Shown here: piece by piece, positions 1 through 7,367 of the stretch
Layout of the letters: each line of letters opens with the position of its first letter
How positions within the stretch are numbered: the stretch's first letter is position 1
Assembly (NCBI RefSeq): GCF_018613415.1
Contig: NZ_JAGGQG010000010.1
Span: forward strand, 829,399-893,398
Direction of reading: 5' to 3'
DNA length: 64,000 nucleotides
Source: Bacillus sp. ISL-18
Lineage (GTDB): Bacteria > Bacillota > Bacilli > Bacillales > Cytobacillaceae
The notes under the pieces: model-generated
Database searches by the model: none
Told to the model about the DNA's origin: nothing
Seen by the model: only the letters and a program-made list of their open reading frames with translations
Made by a program: the position numbers and the translations under genes

Positions 1-583
1 ATAAATCAAATCTTCCAGTTTTATAAGTAAATACATTTTTTAATAGGAAATAGACATAAACCAGCCTGCCTAATGATATTTTATTTAACAATGCCTTTAT
101 GCGGGATTGATTCACTTGATACGAGATAATAGCATCCAATCCAGCACCCATATTATTAATAAAATAGTGTTCCTCCATATTATTTAGGCAAACTTTACCG
201 ATATCAATCTGCTTTCCTGGCCGCTTCCGGAGGCGGAGAATGACTGTTAAAGCCTCTTCAGGATCAGCTGGAATTTGAAAGCCCCTTGAAAAGTCGTTTC
301 CTGAACCGCCAGGAATAAAACCAAGTGTTATGTTTTTGTCATTTGCAACCCCATTTAACACCTCATGGATGGTTCCGTCTCCGCCTACCGCAATCATCAG
401 CTTTTCCTGCTGATCGCTGCAGGCAATTTGTTTAGCAATCAATTTAGCATGACCAGGATATTCGCTAAAAAAAGCTAAAAAGGAGATCTGGTCAGACATC
501 AGTTTGGATTCAACTTTTTTCCATATTTTTAGACAGGATCCATTACCAGCTTTTGGATTAATAATAAAATATATCTGCTTCAT
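1..583 (-). CDS. Diacylglycerol kinase family lipid kinase (YtlR-like), partial
   Basis: The gene starts at an ATG at 583-581, preceded by AAAGGTGTG, and runs off the left edge, so only about 194 N-terminal residues are visible. The translation begins MKQIYFIINPKAGNGS and contains a VGGDGTIHEVLNG motif and a GFIPGGSGNDFSRG motif. These are the nucleotide-binding GGDGT and GSGNDF signatures of the DAGK_cat fold. By family, the enzyme phosphorylates diacylglycerol, sphingoid or a related lipid with ATP at the membrane, and the substrate cannot be told from sequence. It lies 26 nt downstream of thpR on the same strand, so the two are probably co-transcribed, as ytlP and ytlR are neighbours in B. 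subtilis. The C-terminal domain is not in the window. Confidence 0.85.
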   Translation of the reverse strand, partial: MKQIYFIINPKAGNGSCLKIWKKVESKLMSDQISFLAFFSEYPGHAKLIAKQIACSDQQEKLMIAVGGDGTIHEVLNGVANDKNITLGFIPGGSGNDFSRGFQIPADPEEALTVILRLRKRPGKQIDIGKVCLNNMEEHYFINNMGAGLDAIISYQVNQSRIKALLNKISLGRLVYVYFLLKNVFTYKTGRFDL

Positions 584-609
584 ACAACACACCTTTTAGT
601 GGTATTTCA

Positions 610-1176
610 TTATTGCAATGGGAATATGGTTACGGCTTCATATTTTGGGGTTTGGTCAAGATGTGTTTGATAAACAACAACCTCTTCAACTTTAAATTCA
701 AGTGGTTCCGGCTGTAATTGATTCCAAACATTTAACAGCTCTTTTTGAAATCCTTCCTGCCCCTTCCATTTTCTCGCTAACGTGATATGCGGTTTAAAGG
801 GGCGTGTTTCCAGTTGAAATCCTGCCCTCTCACACGCTGAAAATACTTTATTCCTAATTGCAGCCAGCTCCTCACTACTTTCTGTATCGGCCCAAAAAAC
901 CCGAGGAGAATCAACCTTTCCAAATATACCTAGTTTGTTTATTTTTAATGTAAAAGCTTCCTCGTTACTTATGGTCTCTTTTACATATTTTTCAGCAGCT
1001 TTCAGTTTCTCAGGTTCTGCTGCTCCTAAGAAAGTTAATGTTATATGTAAGTCCAAATGATGAACCCAGCGGCTAAATGGGATCTTTTCCTGTAAATGAT
1101 CGATATGATTCTTCATGATTCGTTTGGTAGTTTCAGGTATTCTTACAGCAAAGAAAAAATGTGGTCGTTGATTCAT
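610..1176 (-). CDS. thpR: RNA 2',3'-cyclic phosphodiesterase (2H superfamily, LigT/YtlP)
   Basis: The 188-aa protein carries the two HxTx motifs of 2H phosphoesterases, HITL at residues 44-47 and HITL at 130-133, about 85 residues apart as in ThpR/LigT. Members hydrolyse 2',3'-cyclic phosphate RNA ends to 2'-phosphate and can ligate tRNA halves weakly in vitro. The cellular role is not well defined. The start ATG follows a GAGGGG ribosome binding site. The gene is the first of a leftward pair with the lipid kinase and is divergent from the cysteine synthase gene. Length is normal for the family and both catalytic histidines are present. Confidence 0.9.
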   Translation of the reverse strand: MNQRPHFFFAVRIPETTKRIMKNHIDHLQEKIPFSRWVHHLDLHITLTFLGAAEPEKLKAAEKYVKETISNEEAFTLKINKLGIFGKVDSPRVFWADTESSEELAAIRNKVFSACERAGFQLETRPFKPHITLARKWKGQEGFQKELLNVWNQLQPEPLEFKVEEVVVYQTHLDQTPKYEAVTIFPLQ

Positions 1177-1331
1177 ATAAACCCCTCAGTCCTTTTTTTT
1201 AATTTTAGTCTATTTTCTCCCAATTGTATCTACAATCAAACAGTCTCATAGGCGATATTTTTTACATTTAGTATCCTTTTCATTATCATTGAATTAGGAA
1301 TTCTTAAAATAAGTATAGAAGGGGTATCCCA

Positions 1332-2255
1332 ATGAGAGTAGTGGACAATATAGCTGAATTGATTGGAGAAACGCCGCTTGTAAAACTAAATCGGGTAGCT
1401 CCTGAAGAAGGGGCTTCCGTTTATTTGAAACTGGAATTTTACAACCCCAGCAAAAGCGTAAAGGACCGTGCGGCCTATAATATGATTATCGAGGCAGAAA
1501 AAAGCGGAGATTTAAAAAAAGGCTCGACGATCATTGAACCAACGAGCGGTAACACAGGGATTGGGATTGCAATGAATGCGGCTGCCAGGGGTTATCAAGC
1601 GATTATTGTGATGCCTGATACCATGACAAAGGAACGGATCAGCTTACTGGCGGCATACGGAGCAAAAGTAATTCTAACCCCTGGAGATGAAAAAATGCCA
1701 GGAGCCATTAAGAAAGCCCTGGAATTAGCAAAAGAGATCCCTAATAGTTTTGTCCCAATGCAATTTGAGAATCAAGCAAATCCGGATGCACATAGACATT
1801 CTACTGCTGTTGAGATTATCGAAGCCATGAATGAAATCGGCAAACCACTATCAGCTTTCGTTGCAACAGCTGGAACCGGAGGAACCATCACGGGAACAGG
1901 AGAAACTTTAAAAGACTATTATCAAGGATTATCTGTCCATGTGGTCGAACCAAAGGGTTCTCCAGTTCTGTCAGGCGGTAAACCCGGTAAACACAAACTA
2001 GTTGGTACAAGCCCTGGATTCATACCTAAAATTCTTAATGAAGAAGTTTATGATGAAATCCATCCAATTACAGATGAAGATGCCTATGAGATGACAAGAA
2101 GATTGGCTAGAGAGGAAGGAATTTTGGTTGGTCCCTCTTCCGGGGCAGCTTGTTTTGCGGCGCTCGAGGTTGCAAAACGCCTTTCTAAGGATGAGGTCGT
2201 TGTCTGTATTGCCTGTGACACCGGGGAAAGATATCTTTCAAGTGATTTATTCTAA
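1332..2255 (+). CDS. Cysteine synthase family PLP enzyme (YtkP-like)
   Basis: A 307-aa fold-type II PLP enzyme. The Schiff-base lysine is Lys44 in NPSKSVKDRAAYN, the PLP-phosphate/substrate loop TSGNTG is at residues 71-76, and a glycine-rich GTGGTITG loop lies near residue 180. These fit O-acetylserine sulfhydrylase, which makes cysteine from O-acetylserine and sulfide. The sequence matches the B. subtilis YtkP paralogue by position and by the SKSVKDR motif rather than the main CysK, so it may be a minor or specialised cysteine synthase. The ATG follows GAAGGGG. Both flanking genes correspond to the B. subtilis ytlP...ytzE block, except that no ytjP-like dipeptidase lies downstream here. Confidence 0.88.
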   Translation: MRVVDNIAELIGETPLVKLNRVAPEEGASVYLKLEFYNPSKSVKDRAAYNMIIEAEKSGDLKKGSTIIEPTSGNTGIGIAMNAAARGYQAIIVMPDTMTKERISLLAAYGAKVILTPGDEKMPGAIKKALELAKEIPNSFVPMQFENQANPDAHRHSTAVEIIEAMNEIGKPLSAFVATAGTGGTITGTGETLKDYYQGLSVHVVEPKGSPVLSGGKPGKHKLVGTSPGFIPKILNEEVYDEIHPITDEDAYEMTRRLAREEGILVGPSSGAACFAALEVAKRLSKDEVVVCIACDTGERYLSSDLF

Positions 2256-2646
2256 TTGTCACTATACACACTATGTAACCCAAAGCGATTTATGCAAAAA
2301 GACATTTTTAACTAAAAATTCAAACAATTTATCATAAACCAAGGACCTCCGCCCATACTCTATAGTATGAAATAATTTAGGAGGCGGTATAAACAGACAA
2401 TTACCATTAATTACCGAGGTTTCTTTTGTATTCTTTACTATATTGGTAGAAATTTTCTGAAATAATGGGTACAATAAGGTTAGATGTATGACATCTAGGT
2501 ATCTACTGTATCCATTGTTACATTCCAATTAAAGGAGATGTCCGCGCGGAAAAGAAACTACATATTTCTTGAAGAGTAATCTTCAAATAGGCTGTCGGTA
2601 GCTGGATTAAGCCATAGGTTTGAAATTTAGGATAGGGAGTGGTTCT
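2256..2646. other. Intergenic region without a convincing gene
   Basis: About 390 nt lie between the cysteine synthase gene and the ytzE start. Two short hairpins are visible: CATACT-ctat-AGTATG near 2354-2369 and AGATGT-atg-ACATCT near 2484-2498. A TACAAT that could serve as a -10 lies near 2470, but I see no matching -35. An 85-codon open frame on the minus strand here has no recognisable domain. The B. subtilis gene ytjP, which sits at this position, is absent. Confidence 0.4.
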
Positions 2647-2868
2647 TTGAAACCTTCAACTAACCGGATGTTAAACCGCATCAAATGTATCTACATGTTT
2701 ATTCGAAACAACGGCACTGTCACGACCCAAGAACTTGTAGAGGAATTTGGTATCACTCCTCGCACCATACAACGAGATTTAAATGTCTTAGCCTATAATG
2801 ACTTGGTCATTAGCCCAAGCCGCGGAAAATGGACTACAACACAAAAGAAAGTAAAGATGACATCTTAA
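2647..2868 (+). CDS. ytzE: DeoR-family helix-turn-helix regulator (YtzE-like)
   Basis: A small, stand-alone DNA-binding protein of 73 aa. I chose the TTG at 2647, because GGGAGTGG sits just upstream and the resulting start LKPSTNRML matches the YtzE family. A longer frame from 2620 lacks a good ribosome binding site. The winged helix-turn-helix spans roughly residues 20-60, with the conserved stretch VEEFGITPRTIQRDLNVLAY as recognition helix. No sugar-binding domain follows, unlike full-length DeoR proteins. Its target is not known. A strong terminator follows 30 nt after the stop. Confidence 0.85.
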   Translation: MKPSTNRMLNRIKCIYMFIRNNGTVTTQELVEEFGITPRTIQRDLNVLAYNDLVISPSRGKWTTTQKKVKMTS

Positions 2869-2897
2869 AATTATAAAAATTAAATAATCCGCATAAC

Positions 2898-2926
2898 AAA
2901 GCATGCGATTTTATCGCATGCTTTTT
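2898..2926 (+). terminator. Intrinsic terminator after ytzE
   Basis: The arms AAAGCATGCGAT and ATCGCATGCTTT form a 12-bp stem with a tight TTT-type loop. They run into a short T tract, 30 nt after the ytzE stop. Confidence 0.85.
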
Positions 2927-3031
2927 ACTGTTTAAAACCAAATGAGGACGAAACGCAAAGCGATGCACCACTCGGTGCTGGAACTGATTCGAACTCACTT
3001 TATCCCCCTGCAATTAAATCTTCTATTCTAT

Positions 3032-3059
3032 TTGACAGGTATCATAATTATGATATATT
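3032..3059 (+). promoter_or_regulatory. Sigma-A-type promoter of the amino-acid permease
   Basis: A consensus TTGACA at 3032-3037 is followed, 16 bp later, by TATATT at 3054-3059. It points at the permease gene 64 bp downstream. A perfect-arm palindrome ACGCTT-AA-AAGCGT at 3079-3092 lies in the transcribed leader and could be an operator. Confidence 0.6.
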
Positions 3060-3122
3060 AGTATAGAAAATCGCTTTAACGCTTAAAAGCGTCTAAGTAA
3101 AAAAGAAAAAGTAGGTACCTAT

Positions 3123-4472
3123 ATGAAAAATAATCAGCAGCAAAATTTAAAAAAGGGGCTTCTGCCAAGGCATGTCCAATTTATTGCCCTTGCGGGGATG
3201 ATCGGGACAGGAATTTTTAAAGGCAGTTCCGATACCTTAAATATAGCCGGACCAAGTGTAATTGTAGCCTATTTAATCGGCGGGTTATTATTATTTATAA
3301 TCATGGCAGCACTTGGAGAAATGGCACTTGCTTTCCCAAACTTAAATGTACAGCATTTAGTTAATAAAGCTTTTGGATTCCAAGTTTCCTACCTTGTTGG
3401 ATGGCTATACTGGATCAATTGGATTTTAGTCACCATTGTTGAGTTATTAGCAGCGGGAAGTTTTCTACAATTTTGGTTTCCGTCTGCTCCATTATGGCTT
3501 CTCAGTTTTTTATGTGCGCTTGTCATCGTTGGCATCAATTTATTCCAAGTAAAATACTATGGTGAACTTGAGTTTTGGTTTGCCGGGATTAAAATAATTG
3601 CTCTGATCGCCTTTATTATTCTAGGATTTTTACTTCTCTTAGGTTTAATTCCAAGCAATATTCACGATCCACTTTCAAACTATACTGGGCACGGCGGTTT
3701 TTTTCCGCACGGACTGGGTGGAACGTTTAATGCCTTTTTAGTTGTTATGTTTTCTTATGGCGGGGCTGAATTAATTGGAGTCGCTGTTACTGAAACAAAA
3801 GATGCTGAACGCGTCTTGCCTAAAATTATTAAAGGTGCTGTTTGGCGCGTCATCATTTTTTATGTTTTGCCGATTCTAATTATTTGCGGCATGATGCCTT
3901 GGAACAAAGTGAACGGTCAAGACAGTCCATTTGTTCAGGTTTTTAGTAGTACAGGCCTACCTGGTGCTGCCCACATCATGAACTTTGTGCTATTAACTGC
4001 TGTCCTTTCCGCAGCCAATTCCGGTATCTATGCTACATCGAGAACCTTGCATTCTATGGCTCAAAGTGAGGTTGCACCTAAAGTCCTTGCAAAGGTCTCC
4101 TCAAAGGGTATACCGTTTATTGGGATTATGATAACAAGTGTTTGTATTTTGGTTGGTGTTTATTTAGCTTATTTGACACCAAGCCAAGTTATTGGCTACC
4201 TCATGACCATTCCTGGGTTTACGGTCATGATTATTTGGATAAGTATTTGTGCAGCCCAGTTAAAATTAAGACCGCATTACAACAATAAACCAGCATTTAA
4301 AGTGAAGTGGTTCCCTTTTACCACAATCTTTGCACTCCTATCATTAAGCATCATTTTCATTGGATTTTTATTTAATGCCAATAATTTGATTGGGACATTC
4401 GTTAGTATTGTAACGATTGTCCTCCTAATCATCCTGTCATTTATTAATAAGAAACCGAATAGTAACAAATAA
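3123..4472 (+). CDS. APC-superfamily amino-acid permease
   Basis: A 449-aa integral membrane protein with about 12 predicted transmembrane segments. It carries the helix-1 signature of the AAT subfamily, GMIGTGIFKGSSDTLNIAGP, at residues 25-44. The conserved helix 6-7 region (FSYGGAELIGVAVTETKDAE) is also present. These proteins import amino acids with protons, and the sequence alone does not fix the substrate (proline, arginine, aromatic and GABA carriers look alike). It is a single-gene unit with its own promoter and a strong bidirectional terminator. The ribosome binding site is modest (AGTAGG). Confidence 0.85.
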   Translation: MKNNQQQNLKKGLLPRHVQFIALAGMIGTGIFKGSSDTLNIAGPSVIVAYLIGGLLLFIIMAALGEMALAFPNLNVQHLVNKAFGFQVSYLVGWLYWINWILVTIVELLAAGSFLQFWFPSAPLWLLSFLCALVIVGINLFQVKYYGELEFWFAGIKIIALIAFIILGFLLLLGLIPSNIHDPLSNYTGHGGFFPHGLGGTFNAFLVVMFSYGGAELIGVAVTETKDAERVLPKIIKGAVWRVIIFYVLPILIICGMMPWNKVNGQDSPFVQVFSSTGLPGAAHIMNFVLLTAVLSAANSGIYATSRTLHSMAQSEVAPKVLAKVSSKGIPFIGIMITSVCILVGVYLAYLTPSQVIGYLMTIPGFTVMIIWISICAAQLKLRPHYNNKPAFKVKWFPFTTIFALLSLSIIFIGFLFNANNLIGTFVSIVTIVLLIILSFINKKPNSNK

Positions 4473-4512
4473 CGATTGTATGCAGCTTTCAAAAACGGAT
4501 GCAATAATAAAG

Positions 4513-4555
4513 AAACAAGTAGGGATAGCCAGTTGGTTATCCCTACTTGTTTTTT
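4513..4555. terminator. Strong bidirectional terminator between permease and ArsR gene
   Basis: Arms AACAAGTAGGGATA and TATCCCTACTTGTT make a 14-bp perfect stem. A T6 tract follows on the plus strand, and a T-rich tail on the minus strand serves the convergent arsR-type gene. The stem ends at the stop codon of that gene. Confidence 0.9.
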
Positions 4556-4898
4556 ATTGTTCATTTTCTGAATTTGAATCATTCGATTCTAAAAACCGCC
4601 CAAGTGCACCCAGTTTATTTTCCCAAAACAACTCAAAATATTGGAGCCAGTCTTTTAGTTCCACTAATGGTGATGCTTCAAGCTTGTACCTAGTTTCCCT
4701 GCCGACCTTCCGCTCCTTAACTAAACCTGCTTCAGATAGTACTTTCAGATGCTTCGAAACAGCCGTCCGGGTAATCGGAAAATGCTTACAAATCGCGGTA
4801 ACTGGCATTTCTTGGTTACTAAGAAGTTTCAAAAGACTTCGACGGGTAGGATCTGCAATCGCTTGAAAGACGTCATGTTTTGCTAAGGGAGCGGCCAT
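4554..4898 (-). CDS. ArsR-family transcriptional regulator paired with an SRPBCC protein
   Basis: A 114-aa winged-helix protein. The HDVFQAIADPTRRSLLKLL opening and the recognition helix ITRTAVSKHLKVLSEAGLV are typical of ArsR/SmtB-type repressors. It lacks the metal-binding ELCVCDL motif, so it belongs to the group that travels with AHSA1/SRPBCC genes and does not sense metals by that site. The ATG begins directly after the stop codon of the upstream SRPBCC gene (no gap), so the two are translationally linked. In such pairs the regulator usually controls its own operon. The ligand is unknown. Confidence 0.88.
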   Translation of the reverse strand: MAAPLAKHDVFQAIADPTRRSLLKLLSNQEMPVTAICKHFPITRTAVSKHLKVLSEAGLVKERKVGRETRYKLEASPLVELKDWLQYFELFWENKLGALGRFLESNDSNSENEQ

Positions 4899-5324
4899 TT
4901 ATGCCTCAACATACGCTTGGAGTTTTTTCACAAGACCTGCCCAGCCTTGGTTCATATTGTCACGTATCGGAGTATGCGGCGCACCAAATTCAGTAACTTT
5001 ATTAATATCCCATCCGCCATGGATTAACGTTAACTCTGTTTGCTTCTCCAATTCTTTCAATTCAAATGTTAAGGTCCAGTCTTTTCCCCAATTAAAAGAA
5101 AGACGGTTTGGCGGGTCTACCTGTGTTACCTTACATGGTGACATTCCAAATTGACCTGCATTTATATGAAACTCATGACCTTCTATAGGCTGTAGATCGT
5201 TCGGCATAAACCAAGCACTTAGCCCCTCTGCTGTTGCAACTGCATCCCAAACTTTAGCAATTGGTGCATTATAAACGACAGTATATTTAATATCCTCTAA
5301 TGTTGCTTGTGATTGATTTTCCAC
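4899..5324 (-). CDS. SRPBCC (AHSA1-type) ligand-binding domain protein
   Basis: A 141-aa single-domain START/Bet v1-like protein. It opens with YTVVYNAPIAKVWDAVATAE and continues to GLSAWFMPNDLQP, the hallmark of bacterial AHSA1 homologues. It closes with the conserved C-terminal helix GWAGLVKKLQAYVE. The fold makes a deep hydrophobic pocket, but no ligand is known for this subgroup. The start is a GTG at 5324-5322 behind GAGGAGG with 7-nt spacing. It is the first gene of the two-gene operon with the ArsR regulator. Confidence 0.85.
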   Translation of the reverse strand: MENQSQATLEDIKYTVVYNAPIAKVWDAVATAEGLSAWFMPNDLQPIEGHEFHINAGQFGMSPCKVTQVDPPNRLSFNWGKDWTLTFELKELEKQTELTLIHGGWDINKVTEFGAPHTPIRDNMNQGWAGLVKKLQAYVEA

Positions 5325-5407
5325 TAAGAATCCTCCTCACTTGACCTCCAATTACGTTTCATATTGTAACTATATAGCACCTTTTGGTTGCATGTCAATC
5401 ATTTATA

Positions 5408-5431
5408 AAAGAGCCCAAGTATTGAGCTCTA
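5408..5431 (-). terminator. Probable terminator after speD
   Basis: On the minus strand AGAGC and GCTCT arms flank a loop and are followed by TTTTATAAAT. The hairpin overlaps the speD stop codon. The stem is short, so this is only moderately supported. Confidence 0.5.
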
Positions 5432-6238
5432 AACAATATTTTTTCCATAAAAGATTTCATCCATCTCTATCTTTAATCTCTTTGTTATTTCAATATGTTC
5501 ATCTGGTGTTAGCCTTTCTTTGGTATAACCAAATAAATAGTTATTTAGATCGAATTCTCTCAGTTTGCATTTTGTGTGAAAGATATTCTCTTGATAAACA
5601 TTGACGTCGATCATATCAAAAAGTTCTCCGACATCTTCAGGAATATAATTTTGAATAGAGTTTATTTCATGATCAATAAAGAGTTTATGGCCGCTCTTGT
5701 CCCTAGTAAAGCCCCGGACTCGGTAATCAATGGTCATTACATCTGTTTCAAATGATCTAATTAAATAGTGGAGCGCTTTAAGAGGAGAAATTTCACCACA
5801 GGTTGAAACATCAATATCTGCACGAAATGTACTAATTCCCTCATCTGGATGAAATTCCGGGTATGTATGGACCGTGATATGACTTTTGTCTAATTGCATG
5901 ACCACTGATTCGGGAAGCGGCCCTGGTGACTCTTCAAAGGATTCTGAAGGAACATCATGTGTTACCGGTCCTTCTGATACTAATAAAGTTACACTTGCCC
6001 CGGCTGGTTCAAAATCCTGACTGGCCACATTTAATACGTGGGCACCTATAATATCTGCAACGTGTTTTAATATCTTTTGCAATCTATCTGCACTATATTG
6101 TTCATCAATATAGTTTAAATAGGCTTCCCGTTCCTCTCTTGTTCTTGTAAAACAAATATCATACATATTAAAGCTTAAAGACTTGGTAAGGTTGTTGAAG
6201 CCGTGCAGTTCTATTGCCTGCTCGTGTGTTAGTTTCAT
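5429..6238 (-). CDS. speD: S-adenosylmethionine decarboxylase proenzyme, long E. coli-type SpeD
   Basis: The 269-aa protein is a pyruvoyl-dependent SAM decarboxylase. It makes decarboxylated SAM, the aminopropyl donor for spermidine. The self-cleavage site is the Lys118-Ser119 step in [13 protein letters not shown], where the serine becomes the pyruvoyl group. The length and the [16 protein letters not shown] segment match the about 264-aa E. coli form, not the about 126-aa short form found in B. subtilis. The start ATG follows AAGGGGG. It is a single gene with no speE next to it. The first repeat unit of the 52-bp array begins about 155 bp upstream of its start. Confidence 0.92.
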   Translation of the reverse strand: MKLTHEQAIELHGFNNLTKSLSFNMYDICFTRTREEREAYLNYIDEQYSADRLQKILKHVADIIGAHVLNVASQDFEPAGASVTLLVSEGPVTHDVPSESFEESPGPLPESVVMQLDKSHITVHTYPEFHPDEGISTFRADIDVSTCGEISPLKALHYLIRSFETDVMTIDYRVRGFTRDKSGHKLFIDHEINSIQNYIPEDVGELFDMIDVNVYQENIFHTKCKLREFDLNNYLFGYTKERLTPDEHIEITKRLKIEMDEIFYGKNIV

Positions 6239-6394
6239 GAAAGGTTCCCCCTTAGTAACACTTCTTTATTGCGTATTTATCTGTATGGTACCCATTTTTA
6301 TACTTCGTTACTTATTATTTGATGAGAAACCACTGGGAAACAATATGGATGCACTAGCAAAAAAAGCTGAAGTTAGCTGCTATAAGGTGAAGCA

Positions 6395-7346
6395 GGTCCG
6401 AAGCTGGACTGAACTTTGGACATGGCAATTCCAAATAGATGGTGTGGTGTCTGAAGTCGGATGATCTTTGGACATGGATGTGCCAAAAAGTTGAGGTGGT
6501 GTCTGAAGTCGGATGATCTTCGGACACGGCAATTCCAAATAGATGGCGTGGTGTCCGAAGTTGGATGATCTTCGGACATGGCCATGCCAAATAGATGGGG
6601 GCGTGTCCGAAGTTGGTTGATCTTCGGACATGGCCATGCCAAATAGATGGGGGCGTGTCCGAAGGTGGATGATCTTCGGACACGGCCATGCCAAATAGAT
6701 GGCGTGGTGTCCGAAGTTGGATGATCTTTGGACATGGCAATTCCCAAAAGATGGGGTGATGTCTGAAGTTGGATGATCTTCGGACACGGCAATTCCAAAA
6801 CGATAAGGTGGTGTCTGAAGTTGGATGATCTTCGGACATGGCCGTGCCAAATAGATGGGGAGGTGTCCGAAGTTGGTTGATCTTCGGACATTGCAATTCC
6901 AAAAAGATGGGGGCGTGTCCGAAGTTGGATGATCATCGGACATGGCCATGCCAAATAGATGGCGTGGTGTCCGAAGGTGGATGATCTTCGGACATGGCCA
7001 TGCCAAATAGATGGGGGCGTGTCCGAAGGTGGCTGATCATCGGACACGGCAATTCCAAATAGATGGCGTGGTGTCCGAAGTTGGATGATCTTTGGACATG
7101 GCCCATGCCAAATAGATGGCGTGGTGTCCGAAGTTGGATGATCTTCGGACATGGCCATGCCAAATAGATGGCGTGGTGTCCGAAGGTGGATGATCTTCGG
7201 ACATGGCAATTCCCATTAGATAAAACGGTGTCCGAAGTCGAGTAAACTTCGGACAATGTAATATCAAAAAGATAAGGTTGTGTCCGAAGTAGGATGAACT
7301 TTGGACACAGGCAATCCCAATAAGTGTAACTTTGTCCGAACAAATA
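6395..7346. repeat. Tandem array of 52-bp hairpin-bearing repeats (18 units plus a partial)
   Basis: Units start at 6395, 6447, 6499, 6551, 6603, 6655, 6707, 6759, 6811, 6863, 6915, 6967, 7019, 7071, 7124, 7176, 7228 and 7280. The spacing is exactly 52 bp except one 53-bp unit. A decayed nineteenth unit lies near 7332. Each unit opens with the arms GTCCGAAG and CTTCGGAC around a 9-nt loop such as TTGGATGAT. A tail of two alternating kinds follows, containing GGCAATTCC or the palindrome CATGGCCATG, then CAAATAGATGG. Central units are nearly identical and end units are diverged. The minus strand has no stops in the unit, so long artefactual open frames span the array in all three frames. There are no unique spacers, so it is not a CRISPR. 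Confidence 0.95.
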
Positions 7347-7367
7347 CCAATCTTCTAACAAAAAAAG

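Noticed and set aside
2271..2528. 85-codon minus-strand gene after the cysteine synthase
   Set aside because: No ribosome binding site or recognisable domain. The region is AT-rich intergenic DNA with hairpins.
4480..4866. 128-codon plus-strand gene opposite the ArsR gene
   Set aside because: It is antisense to a clear ArsR-family gene and starts in its terminator.
6395..7346. CRISPR array
   Set aside because: There are no unique spacers. The whole 52-bp unit repeats, and no cas genes are nearby.
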